A DNA stretch of 64,000 nt from Prado023 sp963706875 (GTDB lineage: Bacteria; Actinomycetota; Actinomycetes; S36-B12; CAIYMF01), in NCBI GenBank assembly GCA_963706875.1, contig CAVPNW010000023.1, positions 99,701 to 163,700 of the forward strand, written 5' to 3'. The position numbers were made by a program, and so were the translations under genes. This document shows positions 15,171 through 23,942 of the stretch, one piece after another (position 1 is the first letter of the stretch; each line of letters begins with the position of its first letter). The notes below the pieces were generated by a model, which was not told the origin of the DNA, ran no database searches, and saw only the letters and a list, made by a program, of their open reading frames with translations.

Positions 15171-17158
15171 CCCTCGGACTGGGCGCTCAGGGCCGTGTCG
15201 AGACGACCCAGTGCGGCAACGACCGTGGGCAGGTCCGTGGTCCACCACAGCGGCGGCAGGCTGCTGCGCAACCGGGCCCCGTAGCCGGTGGTCGCCAGCC
15301 GTGAGTCGAGGACGGCCACAACGCCGCGGTCATCGGGCGTCCTGATGAGCCGCCCCGCGCCCTGGGCCAGCATGAGTGCGGCTCGGGGCACGGACACCGC
15401 CGCGAAGCCGCTGCCACCCTGGGAGTCGATGAGCTCCTGGCGCGCCGAGACCACGGGGTCGTCAGGTCGGGGGAAGGGGATCCGGTCGATGATGACCAAG
15501 GTGCACGAGGGCCCGGGGACGTCGACTCCCTGCCAGAGCGACAAGGTTCCGAGCAGGGATGCCCGGGGCTCCTCGGCGAACTGGCGCACCAGCCCCGCCA
15601 CGGCGTCACCGCGCCGGGCCACGATCAGAGGGCGATCCGTGCGCCCTGCCAGTCGCCGGCGCAGGACCTCCTCGGCCCGTTCGACCGATCGCCACGAGGA
15701 GAACAGCGCCAGGGTGCGCCCGCCGGCAGCGTCGAGCAGGTCCGCGATCTGCTCGAGTGCCTGCTCGCTGATCCCGTCGCGTCCGGGACGGGGCAGGTCG
15801 GCGGCGCAGTAGAGCATCCCCTGGCGACCGTGGTCGAAGGGCGAGCCGACATCGACCCCGCGCCATCCGGTGGGGCACCCGAGACTGGCCGCCAGGGGGT
15901 CGAACGAGCCCCCGATCGCCAGGGTTGCGCTGGTCAGTGCCACGGGTCGCCCCGCGAACAGGTTGGCCTCCAGCAGGTCGTGAACGGAGATCGGGGCGAT
16001 GTGGAGGCTCGGCGGCGCCCCAGAGCGCCCTCCCACCCACGCCACGGAGGCGCTGCTCAACAGGAGTGCCTCGGCGGCCACCTCGTGGACGCCCTGGACC
16101 GCGGCCCGGGCAGTGGTCCGATCAGCGGCCGCCTCAGGAGCGTCGGCGCTGTCCCCGCGCATGCCGCCAAGAGCCGCATGGCCTGCGTCCCGCAGGGCTG
16201 AGATCGCAACGACGAGCTCCTCGGGGAGGGCGCGCAGGCGTCCCTCTGGCAGCTCCGCGAGGACGTCGCCGAGGTATCCGGCGGCATCCAGCAGTGGGTC
16301 CGTGAGCTCCTGGCCGAGGAACTTGCGCGCACGCCCAGCCGCACGCTCCACGACGGGGGCGGACAGTTCCCGGGTGAGGGAGGTGGTCATCCGGTCGACG
16401 AGCTCGTGGGCCTCGTCGACGATCACCGCCCCATGCTCGGGAAGGACCGGCACCTCGCCCTGGACATGGATGGCCAACAGCGCGTGGTTGGTCACGATGA
16501 CGTCGGCCTCCCGCGCGCGCGCCTTCGCGGCCTCGGCGAAGCAGTCCTGGCCGTAGGTGCAGTTGGCTGAGCCCGGGCACTCCCTGGCCGACACCGAGAG
16601 CCCGGACCAGACCCGGCCGTCGACGGGCTCGGTGAGGTCATCACGGTCGCCGGTTGTGGTCGTGGTGGCCCACTTCTGCAGGCGTGCTGCCTGCCGGCCC
16701 AGCCGGGTCGTGGGAGTGTCGAACAGCGCCGACTCCTCCGGATCAGGCGAGCCGCGGTTCAGCCGGTCGAGGCAGAGGTAGTTGCTGCGGCCCTTGAGCA
16801 CGGCAAAGATGACCTCGCGCCCCAGCGCCGGTGACAGCGCCCGGCTGACGACGGGCAGGTCCTTGTCCACGAGTTGGCGCTGCAGGGCCAGTGTGGCGGT
16901 CGCGATCACGACCGGCTCGTCGGTGACCATCGCGTGCCGGGCCGCGGGCACCAGGTAGGCCAGCGACTTGCCGGTTCCCGTGCCCGCCTGCACAAGGACC
17001 GTCCCGGAGCCTGCTTCCAGGCATCGCCCGATCTCATCGGCCATCTGGGCCTGCCCCGCCCGCGGCTCGCCACCGAGCTCACTCACGGCCAACTCGAGCA
17101 ACTCGCCCACGGAGGGCGACTCGACACGGTCGTCATCCGGGGCGTCTGGGTCGGTCAC
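15167..17158 (-). CDS. dinG: ATP-dependent DNA helicase, DinG/YoaA (XPD-like) family
   Basis: 663 residues, superfamily 2 iron-sulfur helicase. Walker A GTGTGKS is at 59-65 and the DEAH box at 248-251. The four cluster cysteines are visible between them: C129 (NYLCLDRL), C194, C200 (ECPGSANC) and C206. C-terminal motifs include LTSATLAIGG, LWQGVDVPG and the QGAGRLIRTPDDRG helicase block. It unwinds 5'-3' and helps resolve R-loops and damaged replication structures. GTG start in a GTGA overlap with hflX. It is the last gene of the recA-to-dinG run, so read-through from the recA SOS promoter is possible; I saw no SOS box of its own. Confidence 0.88.
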   Translation of the reverse strand: MTDPDAPDDDRVESPSVGELLELAVSELGGEPRAGQAQMADEIGRCLEAGSGTVLVQAGTGTGKSLAYLVPAARHAMVTDEPVVIATATLALQRQLVDKDLPVVSRALSPALGREVIFAVLKGRSNYLCLDRLNRGSPDPEESALFDTPTTRLGRQAARLQKWATTTTTGDRDDLTEPVDGRVWSGLSVSARECPGSANCTYGQDCFAEAAKARAREADVIVTNHALLAIHVQGEVPVLPEHGAVIVDEAHELVDRMTTSLTRELSAPVVERAAGRARKFLGQELTDPLLDAAGYLGDVLAELPEGRLRALPEELVVAISALRDAGHAALGGMRGDSADAPEAAADRTTARAAVQGVHEVAAEALLLSSASVAWVGGRSGAPPSLHIAPISVHDLLEANLFAGRPVALTSATLAIGGSFDPLAASLGCPTGWRGVDVGSPFDHGRQGMLYCAADLPRPGRDGISEQALEQIADLLDAAGGRTLALFSSWRSVERAEEVLRRRLAGRTDRPLIVARRGDAVAGLVRQFAEEPRASLLGTLSLWQGVDVPGPSCTLVIIDRIPFPRPDDPVVSARQELIDSQGGSGFAAVSVPRAALMLAQGAGRLIRTPDDRGVVAVLDSRLATTGYGARLRSSLPPLWWTTDLPTVVAALGRLDTALSAQSEG

Positions 17159-18555
17159 TCCGGGCCGACCTCGAGGGCCGAATCGCCCGAGCCCGCGACC
17201 GCCACGGAGTTCAGCTCGGCGGCGAGCTGCTCACCCACCACGGCCCGGATCATGGCACCCTGGTCGCTGTACTCGACAGTGACGTCCCGGCCCTCCTCGT
17301 GCACACGTGCCACGAGGTCTCCGCGGTCGAACGGGACCAGCAGGTCGACCCGCTCGGTCGGGTTGGGCAGGTCCAGCTCGACTGCCCCGAGCAGCTCGGC
17401 AATGCCAGCGCCGGTCGCGGCGGACACCACCACCGAGTGCGGCTCACGGGAGCGGATGCGCCCGACCACGAGCGGGTCGGCGATGTCGGCCTTGTTGATC
17501 ACGATGAGCTCGGGGACCTCGCCTGCCCCGATCTCGGCCAGCACCTCCCGGACTGCAGCGATCTGCCCCTCGGGGAAGTCGTCGGAGCCGTCGACGACAT
17601 GCAGGATCAGGTCGGCGTCGGAGACCTCCTCCAAGGTCGAGCGGAAGGCCTCCACCAGCTGATGGGGAAGGTGGCGCACGAACCCGACTGTGTCAGCCAG
17701 CGTGAACAGGCGCCCGGAGGGGGTGCTCGCCTTTCGCACCGTGGGGTCCAGGGTCGCGAACAGCGAGTCCTCGACGAGGACCCCCGCACCGGTCATGCGG
17801 TTGAGCAGGCTCGACTTGCCGGAGTTGGTGTAGCCGGCGAGCACGACTGAGGGGACCTTGCCTCGCCTGCGTGCGCTACGCATCGTGCGGCGCGCGGTTG
17901 ACATCGCGGCGATCTCCCGACGCAGCCGCGAGATGCTCTCCCGGACTCGGCGCCGGTCGGTCTCGATCTTGGTCTCACCGGGGCCTCGCGAGCCGATTCC
18001 CTGGCCGCCGGCCACGCGCCCACCGGCCTGCCGGGACAGGGACTCGCCCCACCCACGCAGGCGTGGCAGCAGGTACTGCATCTGGGCCAGGGACACCTGC
18101 GCCTTGCCCTCTCGGCTGCGGGCGTGCTGGGCGAAGATGTCCAGGATCAGCCACGTGCGGTCCACGACCTTGACCTTCACGAGCTCCTCAAGCCGCCGCA
18201 GCTGGCCAGGGGTGAGCTCGCCGTCGCAGATGACCGTGTCCGCCCCCACGAGGTTGACCACCTCGCGCAGCTCGCTGACCTTGCCCGAGCCGATGTAGGT
18301 GGCGGTGTCGGGCTTGTCCCGTCGCTGGATGAGGCCGTCGCACACCTCGGATCCGGCGGTCTCGGCCAGGCGGGCCAGTTCGGCCAGGGAGCGCTCGGCC
18401 TCCTCGAGCGTGCCGGAGGTCCAGACGCCGACGAGGACGACCCGTTCGAGGCGGACCTGTCGGTACTCGACCTCGGTGACATCCTCGAGCTCGGTGCTCA
18501 GTCCGGGGACCCGGCGCAGCGCCTGGCGGTCGAGAAGGTCGGGGGTCTCAGACAT
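17155..18555 (-). CDS. hflX: Ribosome-associated GTPase HflX
   Basis: 466 residues. The N-terminal HflX domain contains the conserved DTATYIGSGKVSEL and CDGELTPGQLRRLEE, then QVSLAQMQYLLPRLRGWG and GIGSRGPGETKIETDRR. The G domain follows: G1 GYTNSGKSS (241-249), G3 DTVGF, G4 NKAD and G5 SAATG. HflX splits stalled or hibernating 70S ribosomes under stress. ATG 18555 overlaps the end of dapF by eight bases, and its stop overlaps the dinG start, so coupling is likely. An upstream extension exists in frame but would lie entirely inside dapF. Confidence 0.94.
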   Translation of the reverse strand: MSETPDLLDRQALRRVPGLSTELEDVTEVEYRQVRLERVVLVGVWTSGTLEEAERSLAELARLAETAGSEVCDGLIQRRDKPDTATYIGSGKVSELREVVNLVGADTVICDGELTPGQLRRLEELVKVKVVDRTWLILDIFAQHARSREGKAQVSLAQMQYLLPRLRGWGESLSRQAGGRVAGGQGIGSRGPGETKIETDRRRVRESISRLRREIAAMSTARRTMRSARRRGKVPSVVLAGYTNSGKSSLLNRMTGAGVLVEDSLFATLDPTVRKASTPSGRLFTLADTVGFVRHLPHQLVEAFRSTLEEVSDADLILHVVDGSDDFPEGQIAAVREVLAEIGAGEVPELIVINKADIADPLVVGRIRSREPHSVVVSAATGAGIAELLGAVELDLPNPTERVDLLVPFDRGDLVARVHEEGRDVTVEYSDQGAMIRAVVGEQLAAELNSVAVAGSGDSALEVGPE

Positions 18556-19423
18556 GCATCTCCCACCAGTGCGGATCGATCTCCCCGCGGGCCACCAACT
18601 CGGCGGGTCCGTCGAGCTCCACTGAGCTGTCGGGGTGCCAGGTGACCCCGACCGTCCCACCGGGCACATCCACGCGGATCCGACGACCGTTCGGCTCCCG
18701 GCCGTCTCGACGGACGGTTGCGACGGCGGCCGCGCAGGCGCCGGTCCCGCAGCTCAGGGTCTCCCCCACGCCCCGCTCGAACACCCGCATCTGCAGGTGG
18801 TCCTCGGCCAGGACCCGCACGAACTCCACGTTCACGCCCTCGGGGTAGGCCTCGCCGGGTGTGACGCGGGGCGCGACGAGCAGCGGGCCCACCGCCTGCA
18901 CGTCGTCCACCCAGGTCACGGCGTGCGGGTTGGGCATCAGGACCCCGGCCGCAGGCGATCCACCCGCGCCGGGATCCGACTGCGCCGGCCAAACCTGGAT
19001 GTCGTCGCGTTCGAGGAACTCCGCAGTACCCATGTCGACCCGGATGTCACCACCCTCGTCGACGGTGATCCGTCGCGCCCCCCCGCGCGTGGCGATGTGC
19101 AAGCTACCGGGGCGGGTGAGCCCCTCCTCCAGCAGGTGCGCCACGAACAGCCGCGACCCGTTGCCGCACATCTGGGCCACGCTGCCGTCGGCGTTGCGGT
19201 AGTCCATGAACCAGGGTGCCAGCTGCGCCTGGTCGGCGACCTCGGGGTGGGCGGCGGTCCTGGCAACCACGAGGACCCCATCAGCGCCGATGCCCATGCG
19301 ACGATCGCACAGCGCACGGACCAGCGCCGGGGTCACGTCCAGGGATCCGGTGGGATCCGGCAGGATGACGAAGTCGTTGCCGGTTCCGTGCCCCTTGACG
19401 AAGGGGATCCCGGGTCGGCTCAT
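18548..19423 (-). CDS. dapF: Diaminopimelate epimerase
   Basis: 291 residues. It converts LL- to meso-diaminopimelate for lysine and peptidoglycan. The two catalytic cysteines are in place: C86 (MCGNGSRL) and C225 (LSCGTGACAAAVA). The N-terminal KGHGTGNDFVI block is canonical. The ATG overlaps the miaA stop by four bases. With dapA (36.4 kb) and dapB (49.2 kb) in the same window, it supplies the DAP pathway. Confidence 0.95.
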   Translation of the reverse strand: MSRPGIPFVKGHGTGNDFVILPDPTGSLDVTPALVRALCDRRMGIGADGVLVVARTAAHPEVADQAQLAPWFMDYRNADGSVAQMCGNGSRLFVAHLLEEGLTRPGSLHIATRGGARRITVDEGGDIRVDMGTAEFLERDDIQVWPAQSDPGAGGSPAAGVLMPNPHAVTWVDDVQAVGPLLVAPRVTPGEAYPEGVNVEFVRVLAEDHLQMRVFERGVGETLSCGTGACAAAVATVRRDGREPNGRRIRVDVPGGTVGVTWHPDSSVELDGPAELVARGEIDPHWWEMHV

Positions 19424-20373
19424 GGGTCCAGCCTACGGCCCGATCCGGCCAAGAGGGCCGCGATCGCCGAAGCTGTGGATGACGCTGGGGCCGTCGCGTC
19501 CAGCCACACGGTTCGCGGGTCACGATGGAACCAGCGCTGCTGACGGCGGGCGAAGCGGCGGGTTCCCAGGACGATGTCCTGCTCGGCCTGTACCCGCGTG
19601 GTGGTGCCGTCGAGCAGATCGATGACCTGGGGGTAACCCAGGGCGCGGCTGGCAGTGCGGCCGTCGCGCAACCCCCTGGCGAGCAGGACGCGGACCTCCT
19701 CGACGAGTCCCTCGTGGAACATCCGCCCCACTCGAACCCGGATCCGTTCGTCCAGCACCTCGCGGGACAGGTCCAGGCCGATGCTCAGGTGCGGCACGAG
19801 CACCGGCCCATCGGCAGGCAGCTGTGCGACGAAGGGCTCCCCCGTGATCTCGCCGACCTCGAGGGCACGCACGATCCGACGCCCATTGGTCGGCAGGATG
19901 TGACTGGCTGCCTCAGGATCCCGGGCGGCCAGCACGGCGTGGAGCTCAACCGGACCCACCGCCACCAGGGTGGCCTCCCAGCGCGCCCGGACAGCTGGGT
20001 CGCTGCCCGGGAACCGGAGGTCGTCGAGCAGTGCTCGCACGTAGAGCCCTGACCCACCGACGACGACTGCGGGGACCCCCCTGACGGCCAGCTCCCCGAG
20101 GACCCTGCGGCCCTCGCGCTGGTACTGGGCGACGCTGAGCTCCTCTGTGATGTCGAGGATGTCGAGAAGGTGGTGCGCGATCCCCAGGCGCCGGCCCTCC
20201 GGGACCTTGGCGGTGCCGATGTCCATGCCTCGATAGACCTGGAAGGCATCGGCATTGACCACCTCGCCACCGAGGAGTCGGGCGACCTCGAGCGCGACGT
20301 CGGACTTTCCCACCGCAGTTGGCCCGACGACGGCAACGACCGTGGGCCACACCACGGGGTGGGGCTGCGCCAT
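19420..20373 (-). CDS. miaA: tRNA dimethylallyltransferase
   Basis: 317 residues. It prenylates A37 of tRNAs that read UNN codons, the step before MiaB. The P-loop GPTAVGKS is at 17-24, followed by NADAFQVYRGMDIGTAK and the tRNA-binding block (SRALGYPQVIDLL, TRRFARRQQRWF). Its ATG begins one base after the miaB stop, so the two are translationally linked, and the pathway order (MiaA then MiaB) confirms both. Here the usual DSxQVY is DAFQVY, an Ala-Phe variant at the serine position. This may matter for substrate binding, since the family normally has Ser or Ala there. Confidence 0.94.
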   Translation of the reverse strand: MAQPHPVVWPTVVAVVGPTAVGKSDVALEVARLLGGEVVNADAFQVYRGMDIGTAKVPEGRRLGIAHHLLDILDITEELSVAQYQREGRRVLGELAVRGVPAVVVGGSGLYVRALLDDLRFPGSDPAVRARWEATLVAVGPVELHAVLAARDPEAASHILPTNGRRIVRALEVGEITGEPFVAQLPADGPVLVPHLSIGLDLSREVLDERIRVRVGRMFHEGLVEEVRVLLARGLRDGRTASRALGYPQVIDLLDGTTTRVQAEQDIVLGTRRFARRQQRWFHRDPRTVWLDATAPASSTASAIAALLAGSGRRLDP

Positions 20374-20374
20374 G

Positions 20375-21850
20375 TCAGCCAACGGGTCGCAGGCCGGGCA
20401 TGCCCAGGGTGACCGGTCCCTGGTCGCCCGAGTCGTCCGGTGCCGATCCCGTGCCGCACGACAGCTGGCCTGCCTCCCACGCATCGCCCGCGCGGGTTGT
20501 GCGGATGCTGGTGGCCCGACCGGTCAGGTGGTGCGGGGCTGCCGCCTCGAGCCGAACCATCACGCAGTCGCCGGGTCGCGCCCTGCCGGCGCCGGAGAAG
20601 TGCACGAGCCGACCGTCCCGGGCCCGACCCGACATCCTCTGGGTCTGCTCGTCCTTGCGTCCCTCCCCCTCGGCCACGAGGACCTCGGCGGTGGTGCCGA
20701 CCAGGCGCAGGTTCTCCTCCCAGGAGATCCGTTCCAGCGCCTCCACCAGGCGCTCGTAGCGCTCCTGGACGACGGCCTTCGGGATCTGGTCAACCATCTC
20801 GGCGGCCGGGGTACCCGGGCGCGGCGAGTACTGGAAGCTGAAAGCGGCGCTGAACCGCGCGCGCTCCACGATCTCCAGGGTGTCGGCGAAATCGGCCTCG
20901 GACTCCCCCGGGAAGCCGACGATGATGTCGGTGGTGATCGCAGCCGCGGGGATGGACGCCCGAACCTCATCGAGGATGGACAGGAACCGATCGCGACGGT
21001 AGGACCGCCGCATCTCGCGCAGGACCCGATCGCTGCCCGACTGCAGCGGCATGTGCAGGGATGGCATCACCGTGGGCGTCTCGGCCATGGCGGCGATGAC
21101 GGCACTCGTGAAGTCCCGGGGATGCGGGGAGGTGAACCTGACACGCTCGATGCCGGGAACTGCCCCGACCGCACGCAGGAGGTCCGCGAAGGCCTCGCGC
21201 TCGCCGAACTCGGCCCCGTAGGCGTTGACGTTCTGGCCCAGGAGGGTCACCTCGATGACGCCGTCGCCGACGAGGGCCTCGACCTCGGCGAGGATCTCGC
21301 CCGGACGCCTGTCCCGCTCCTTGCCGCGAAGGCTGGGCACGATGCAGAAGGTGCAGGTGTTGTTGCAGCCGACGCTGATGGCCACCCACGCCGCGTACGC
21401 GGACTCGCGCCGGCTCGGCAGGGTCGAGGGGAAGACCTGCAGGGACTCCTGGATCTCGACCTGTGCCTCGCGTGCGACCGATGCCCGGCGCAGCAGGGCT
21501 GGCAGTGCGTCGACGTTGTGCGTGCCGAACACCACGTCGACCCACGGGGCGCGGGCCACGATGTGCTCGCGATCCTTCTGAGCCAGGCACCCGCCGACGG
21601 CGATCTGCATCCCCTCGTGGCCGCGCTTGACGGAAGCCAGATGACCGAGGTTGCCGTAGAGCTTGTTGTCGGCGTTCTCACGCACCGCGCACGTGTTGAG
21701 CACCACGACATCTGCCTGCTGGTCGCCCTGAGCCCGAACGTAGCCGCTGGACTCCAGCAGCCCAGCGATCCGCTCGGAGTCGTGCACGTTCATCTGGCAG
21801 CCGTAGGTCCGGACCTGGTAGGTGCGTCCGGTGGTGAGTGTCGTGTCCAT
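20375..21850 (-). CDS. miaB: tRNA-2-methylthio-N6-dimethylallyladenosine synthase
   Basis: 491 residues, a radical-SAM methylthiotransferase acting on i6A37 of tRNA. The N-terminal cluster cysteines are C18 (TYGCQMNVHDSE), C54 (LNTCAVRENA) and C88 (VGGCLAQ). The radical-SAM CxxxCxxC is C162/C166/C169 (GCNNTCTFCIVP). The TRAM RNA-binding domain follows (TTAEVLVAEGEGRK...). The TYGCQMN string separates MiaB from RimO (found at 30.3 kb). The C-terminal ~45 residues are a low-complexity tail. Confidence 0.95.
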   Translation of the reverse strand: MDTTLTTGRTYQVRTYGCQMNVHDSERIAGLLESSGYVRAQGDQQADVVVLNTCAVRENADNKLYGNLGHLASVKRGHEGMQIAVGGCLAQKDREHIVARAPWVDVVFGTHNVDALPALLRRASVAREAQVEIQESLQVFPSTLPSRRESAYAAWVAISVGCNNTCTFCIVPSLRGKERDRRPGEILAEVEALVGDGVIEVTLLGQNVNAYGAEFGEREAFADLLRAVGAVPGIERVRFTSPHPRDFTSAVIAAMAETPTVMPSLHMPLQSGSDRVLREMRRSYRRDRFLSILDEVRASIPAAAITTDIIVGFPGESEADFADTLEIVERARFSAAFSFQYSPRPGTPAAEMVDQIPKAVVQERYERLVEALERISWEENLRLVGTTAEVLVAEGEGRKDEQTQRMSGRARDGRLVHFSGAGRARPGDCVMVRLEAAAPHHLTGRATSIRTTRAGDAWEAGQLSCGTGSAPDDSGDQGPVTLGMPGLRPVG

Positions 21851-21904
21851 CAGGGCTCAAGGGTAGGCGCTGGAGCCCAGATCGTGGGAACCGCGCGGTG
21901 CCGG

Positions 21905-22450
21905 TCAGTCCCAGCCCTCGGGGGGATCGTCGTCGGTCCCGTCAAGGGCTTCGCGAACCACCTGGGCGGTGAGGGCGGCACCGTAGCCCTTGCGGGCCAG
22001 GGCGCCGGACAGTCGCCGGACCTGGGTGGCGCGGGGCAGGCCCACGAGCGAGCGCGCCTTGCGGGCGGCCACCGCCCGTGCCGCGTTGAGCTCGTCCTCC
22101 GGGCTCAGCTGCTCGAGGGCCTCATCGATCATCGGGTCGGGGACCCCCTTGCGACGCAACTCGCTGCGCAGGGCTCGACCAGAGAGGCTTCGGCCCCTCT
22201 GCCGGGACTCCACCCACATGCGGGCGAACGTCTGATCGTCGAGGAGCCCGACCTCCTCGAACCGATCGAGCACCCGGATGGCGACGTCGTCAGGGACGTT
22301 GCGCTCGCGCAGCGTCGTGGCCAGCTCCGCGCGGGTGCGCGGCGCCGCCTCGAGTCGACGGAGCAGGATCGTGCGGGCCACCTGCTCTGGATCCGCCGGG
22401 GAATCGTCGGGATCCTCCGGCGGATCCGCGGCCCAACGACTGGCCGGCAC
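21905..22450 (-). CDS. recX: RecA regulatory protein RecX
   Basis: 181 residues. It modulates RecA filament extension. It contains helical repeats typical of RecX (LRRLEAAPRTRAELATTLRERNVP, ELRRKGVPDPMIDEALEQL, GALARKGYGAALTAQVVREAL). An acidic proline-rich N-terminus precedes the domain. It lies three bases downstream of recA on the same strand, so the two form an operon and are SOS-induced together. Confidence 0.93.
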   Translation of the reverse strand: MPASRWAADPPEDPDDSPADPEQVARTILLRRLEAAPRTRAELATTLRERNVPDDVAIRVLDRFEEVGLLDDQTFARMWVESRQRGRSLSGRALRSELRRKGVPDPMIDEALEQLSPEDELNAARAVAARKARSLVGLPRATQVRRLSGALARKGYGAALTAQVVREALDGTDDDPPEGWD

Positions 22451-22453
22451 AGA

Positions 22454-23506
22454 TCAGAGGTCGATCGGTCGCGGGGCCTCAACCGCCGTCAGGTCGATGG
22501 GTGCGTCGACCTGCGGACCGATGCCCAGCTTCTCCTTGATGCGCTTCTCGATCTCGTCGGACAGGTCCGGGTTGTCGCGCAGGAAGGCACGGGCGTTCTC
22601 CTTGCCCTGCCCCAGCTGGTCACCGTCGTAGGTGTACCAGGCGCCGGCCTTGCGCACGAAGCCCTGCTCCACGCCCATGTCGATCAGACCCCCCTCCCGG
22701 GAGATCCCGAGGCCGTAGAGGATGTCGAACTCCGCCTGCTTGAAGGGCGGGGCCACCTTGTTCTTGACAACCTTCACGCGGGTCCGGGAGCCCACCGGCT
22801 CGGTCCCGTCCTTGAGGGTCTCGATCCTCCGGACGTCCAGGCGGACCGAGGAGTAGAACTTCAGCGCCTTGCCACCGGTCGTCGTCTCCGGGCTGCCGAA
22901 CATCACGCCGATCTTCTCGCGCAGCTGGTTGATGAAGATCATGGTCGTGTTGGTGTTGCTCAGGGCCCCGGTCATCTTTCGCAGCGCCTGGCTCATGAGC
23001 CGCGCCTGCAGTCCGACGTGGCTGTCGCCCATCTCCCCCTCGATCTCGGCCTTGGGCGTCAGTGCAGCCACGGAGTCGATCACGATCAGGTCGACCGCCC
23101 CGGACCGGACAAGCGTGTCGGCGATCTCGAGGGCCTGCTCACCGGTGTCGGGCTGGGACACGTAGAGCTCGTCGAGGTTGACCCCGAGCCGCTGGGCGTA
23201 CACCGGGTCCAGGGCGTGCTCTGCGTCGATGAACGCGGCGATCCCCCCGGCCTTCTGCACGCTGGCCACCGAGTGCAGGGCCACCGTCGTCTTGCCGCTG
23301 GCCTCCGGGCCGTAGATCTCCACCACACGTCCCCGCGGCAGCCCACCGATCCCCAGCGCCACGTCCAGGGCGATCGATCCGGTCGGGATCACATCCATGG
23401 GCACGATCGGCTGGTCGCCCAGACGCATCACGGTGCCCTTGCCGAACTGCTTCTCGAGGTGCAGCAGTGCCGACTCGAGCGCCTTCTCCCGGTCCTGTCC
23501 AGCCAT
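22454..23506 (-). CDS. recA: RecA recombinase
   Basis: 350 residues. It catalyses ATP-dependent strand exchange and is the co-protease that triggers LexA cleavage. The N-terminus is MAGQDREKALESALLHLEKQ. Walker A GPEASGKTT is at 66-74; LIVIDSVAAL (Walker B), loop L1 EGEMGDSHVGLQARLMSQAL and NTNTTMIFINQLREKIGVMFG are all present. The C-terminus is short and acidic. Start ATG 23506 has AAGGAG six bases upstream. No intein is present. It is controlled by the perfect SOS box at 23658-23671 and heads the run recX-miaB-miaA-dapF-hflX-dinG. Confidence 0.98.
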   Translation of the reverse strand: MAGQDREKALESALLHLEKQFGKGTVMRLGDQPIVPMDVIPTGSIALDVALGIGGLPRGRVVEIYGPEASGKTTVALHSVASVQKAGGIAAFIDAEHALDPVYAQRLGVNLDELYVSQPDTGEQALEIADTLVRSGAVDLIVIDSVAALTPKAEIEGEMGDSHVGLQARLMSQALRKMTGALSNTNTTMIFINQLREKIGVMFGSPETTTGGKALKFYSSVRLDVRRIETLKDGTEPVGSRTRVKVVKNKVAPPFKQAEFDILYGLGISREGGLIDMGVEQGFVRKAGAWYTYDGDQLGQGKENARAFLRDNPDLSDEIEKRIKEKLGIGPQVDAPIDLTAVEAPRPIDL

Positions 23507-23657
23507 TCCCACTCCTTGGATCTCGTGGTGCCGACGGCACCCTCTGGTCTGACAGGAGCGGACACTAGACCGGGTCACCGACATTGCGACCCGTTCCGAT
23601 GCGATCCTGTGGACGACCCGTTCGGGCCACCCCGCGACTGACATCGTCACTGTAGTA

Positions 23658-23671
23658 CGAACACGTGTTCG
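23658..23671. promoter_or_regulatory. LexA-binding SOS box upstream of recA
   Basis: CGAACACGTGTTCG is a perfect 14-bp palindrome and an exact match to the Gram-positive SOS consensus. It lies about 150 bases upstream of the recA start and 19 bases past the end of the DUF3046 gene (both minus strand). Confidence 0.93.
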
Positions 23672-23690
23672 ACCGGTAGCGACACGCCGG

Positions 23691-23885
23691 TCAGGTCAGG
23701 TCGCCGGGCACCCTGGCGTGGGCACAGACCGCCCGCCAGACGTCGCGCGTGTCCTCGCCCTGGGCCAGGGCCTGCTCGACAGTGCGCCCGCCGAGTGCTG
23801 CCAGGTGCTGGTCCGACGCCCACGACCGGGCATAGGCCCGCCCGAACGTCAGTTCCATCCGCTCCCAGAAGTCCGTCAGACGCAC
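23691..23885 (-). CDS. DUF3046 family protein
   Basis: 64 residues: MRLTDFWERMELTFG, then GRTVEQALAQGED and DVWRAVCAHARVP. This is the small conserved actinobacterial DUF3046 family, which almost always sits immediately upstream of recA. Here it is followed by the recA SOS box and recA on the same strand. It has no signal or membrane segment. The function is unknown; the constant linkage suggests a role near recombination or simply shared transcription. Confidence 0.88.
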   Translation of the reverse strand: MRLTDFWERMELTFGRAYARSWASDQHLAALGGRTVEQALAQGEDTRDVWRAVCAHARVPGDLT

Positions 23886-23942
23886 AGGGGAATGGTGCCA
23901 TCCCGTGGGATCTCGCGTGAACTGTGGACAGCGGGTCGGCCG

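Noticed and set aside
20255..23641. 1128-codon plus-strand open frame opposite miaB, recX and recA
   Set aside because: Shadow of three conserved genes; low-complexity and no motif.
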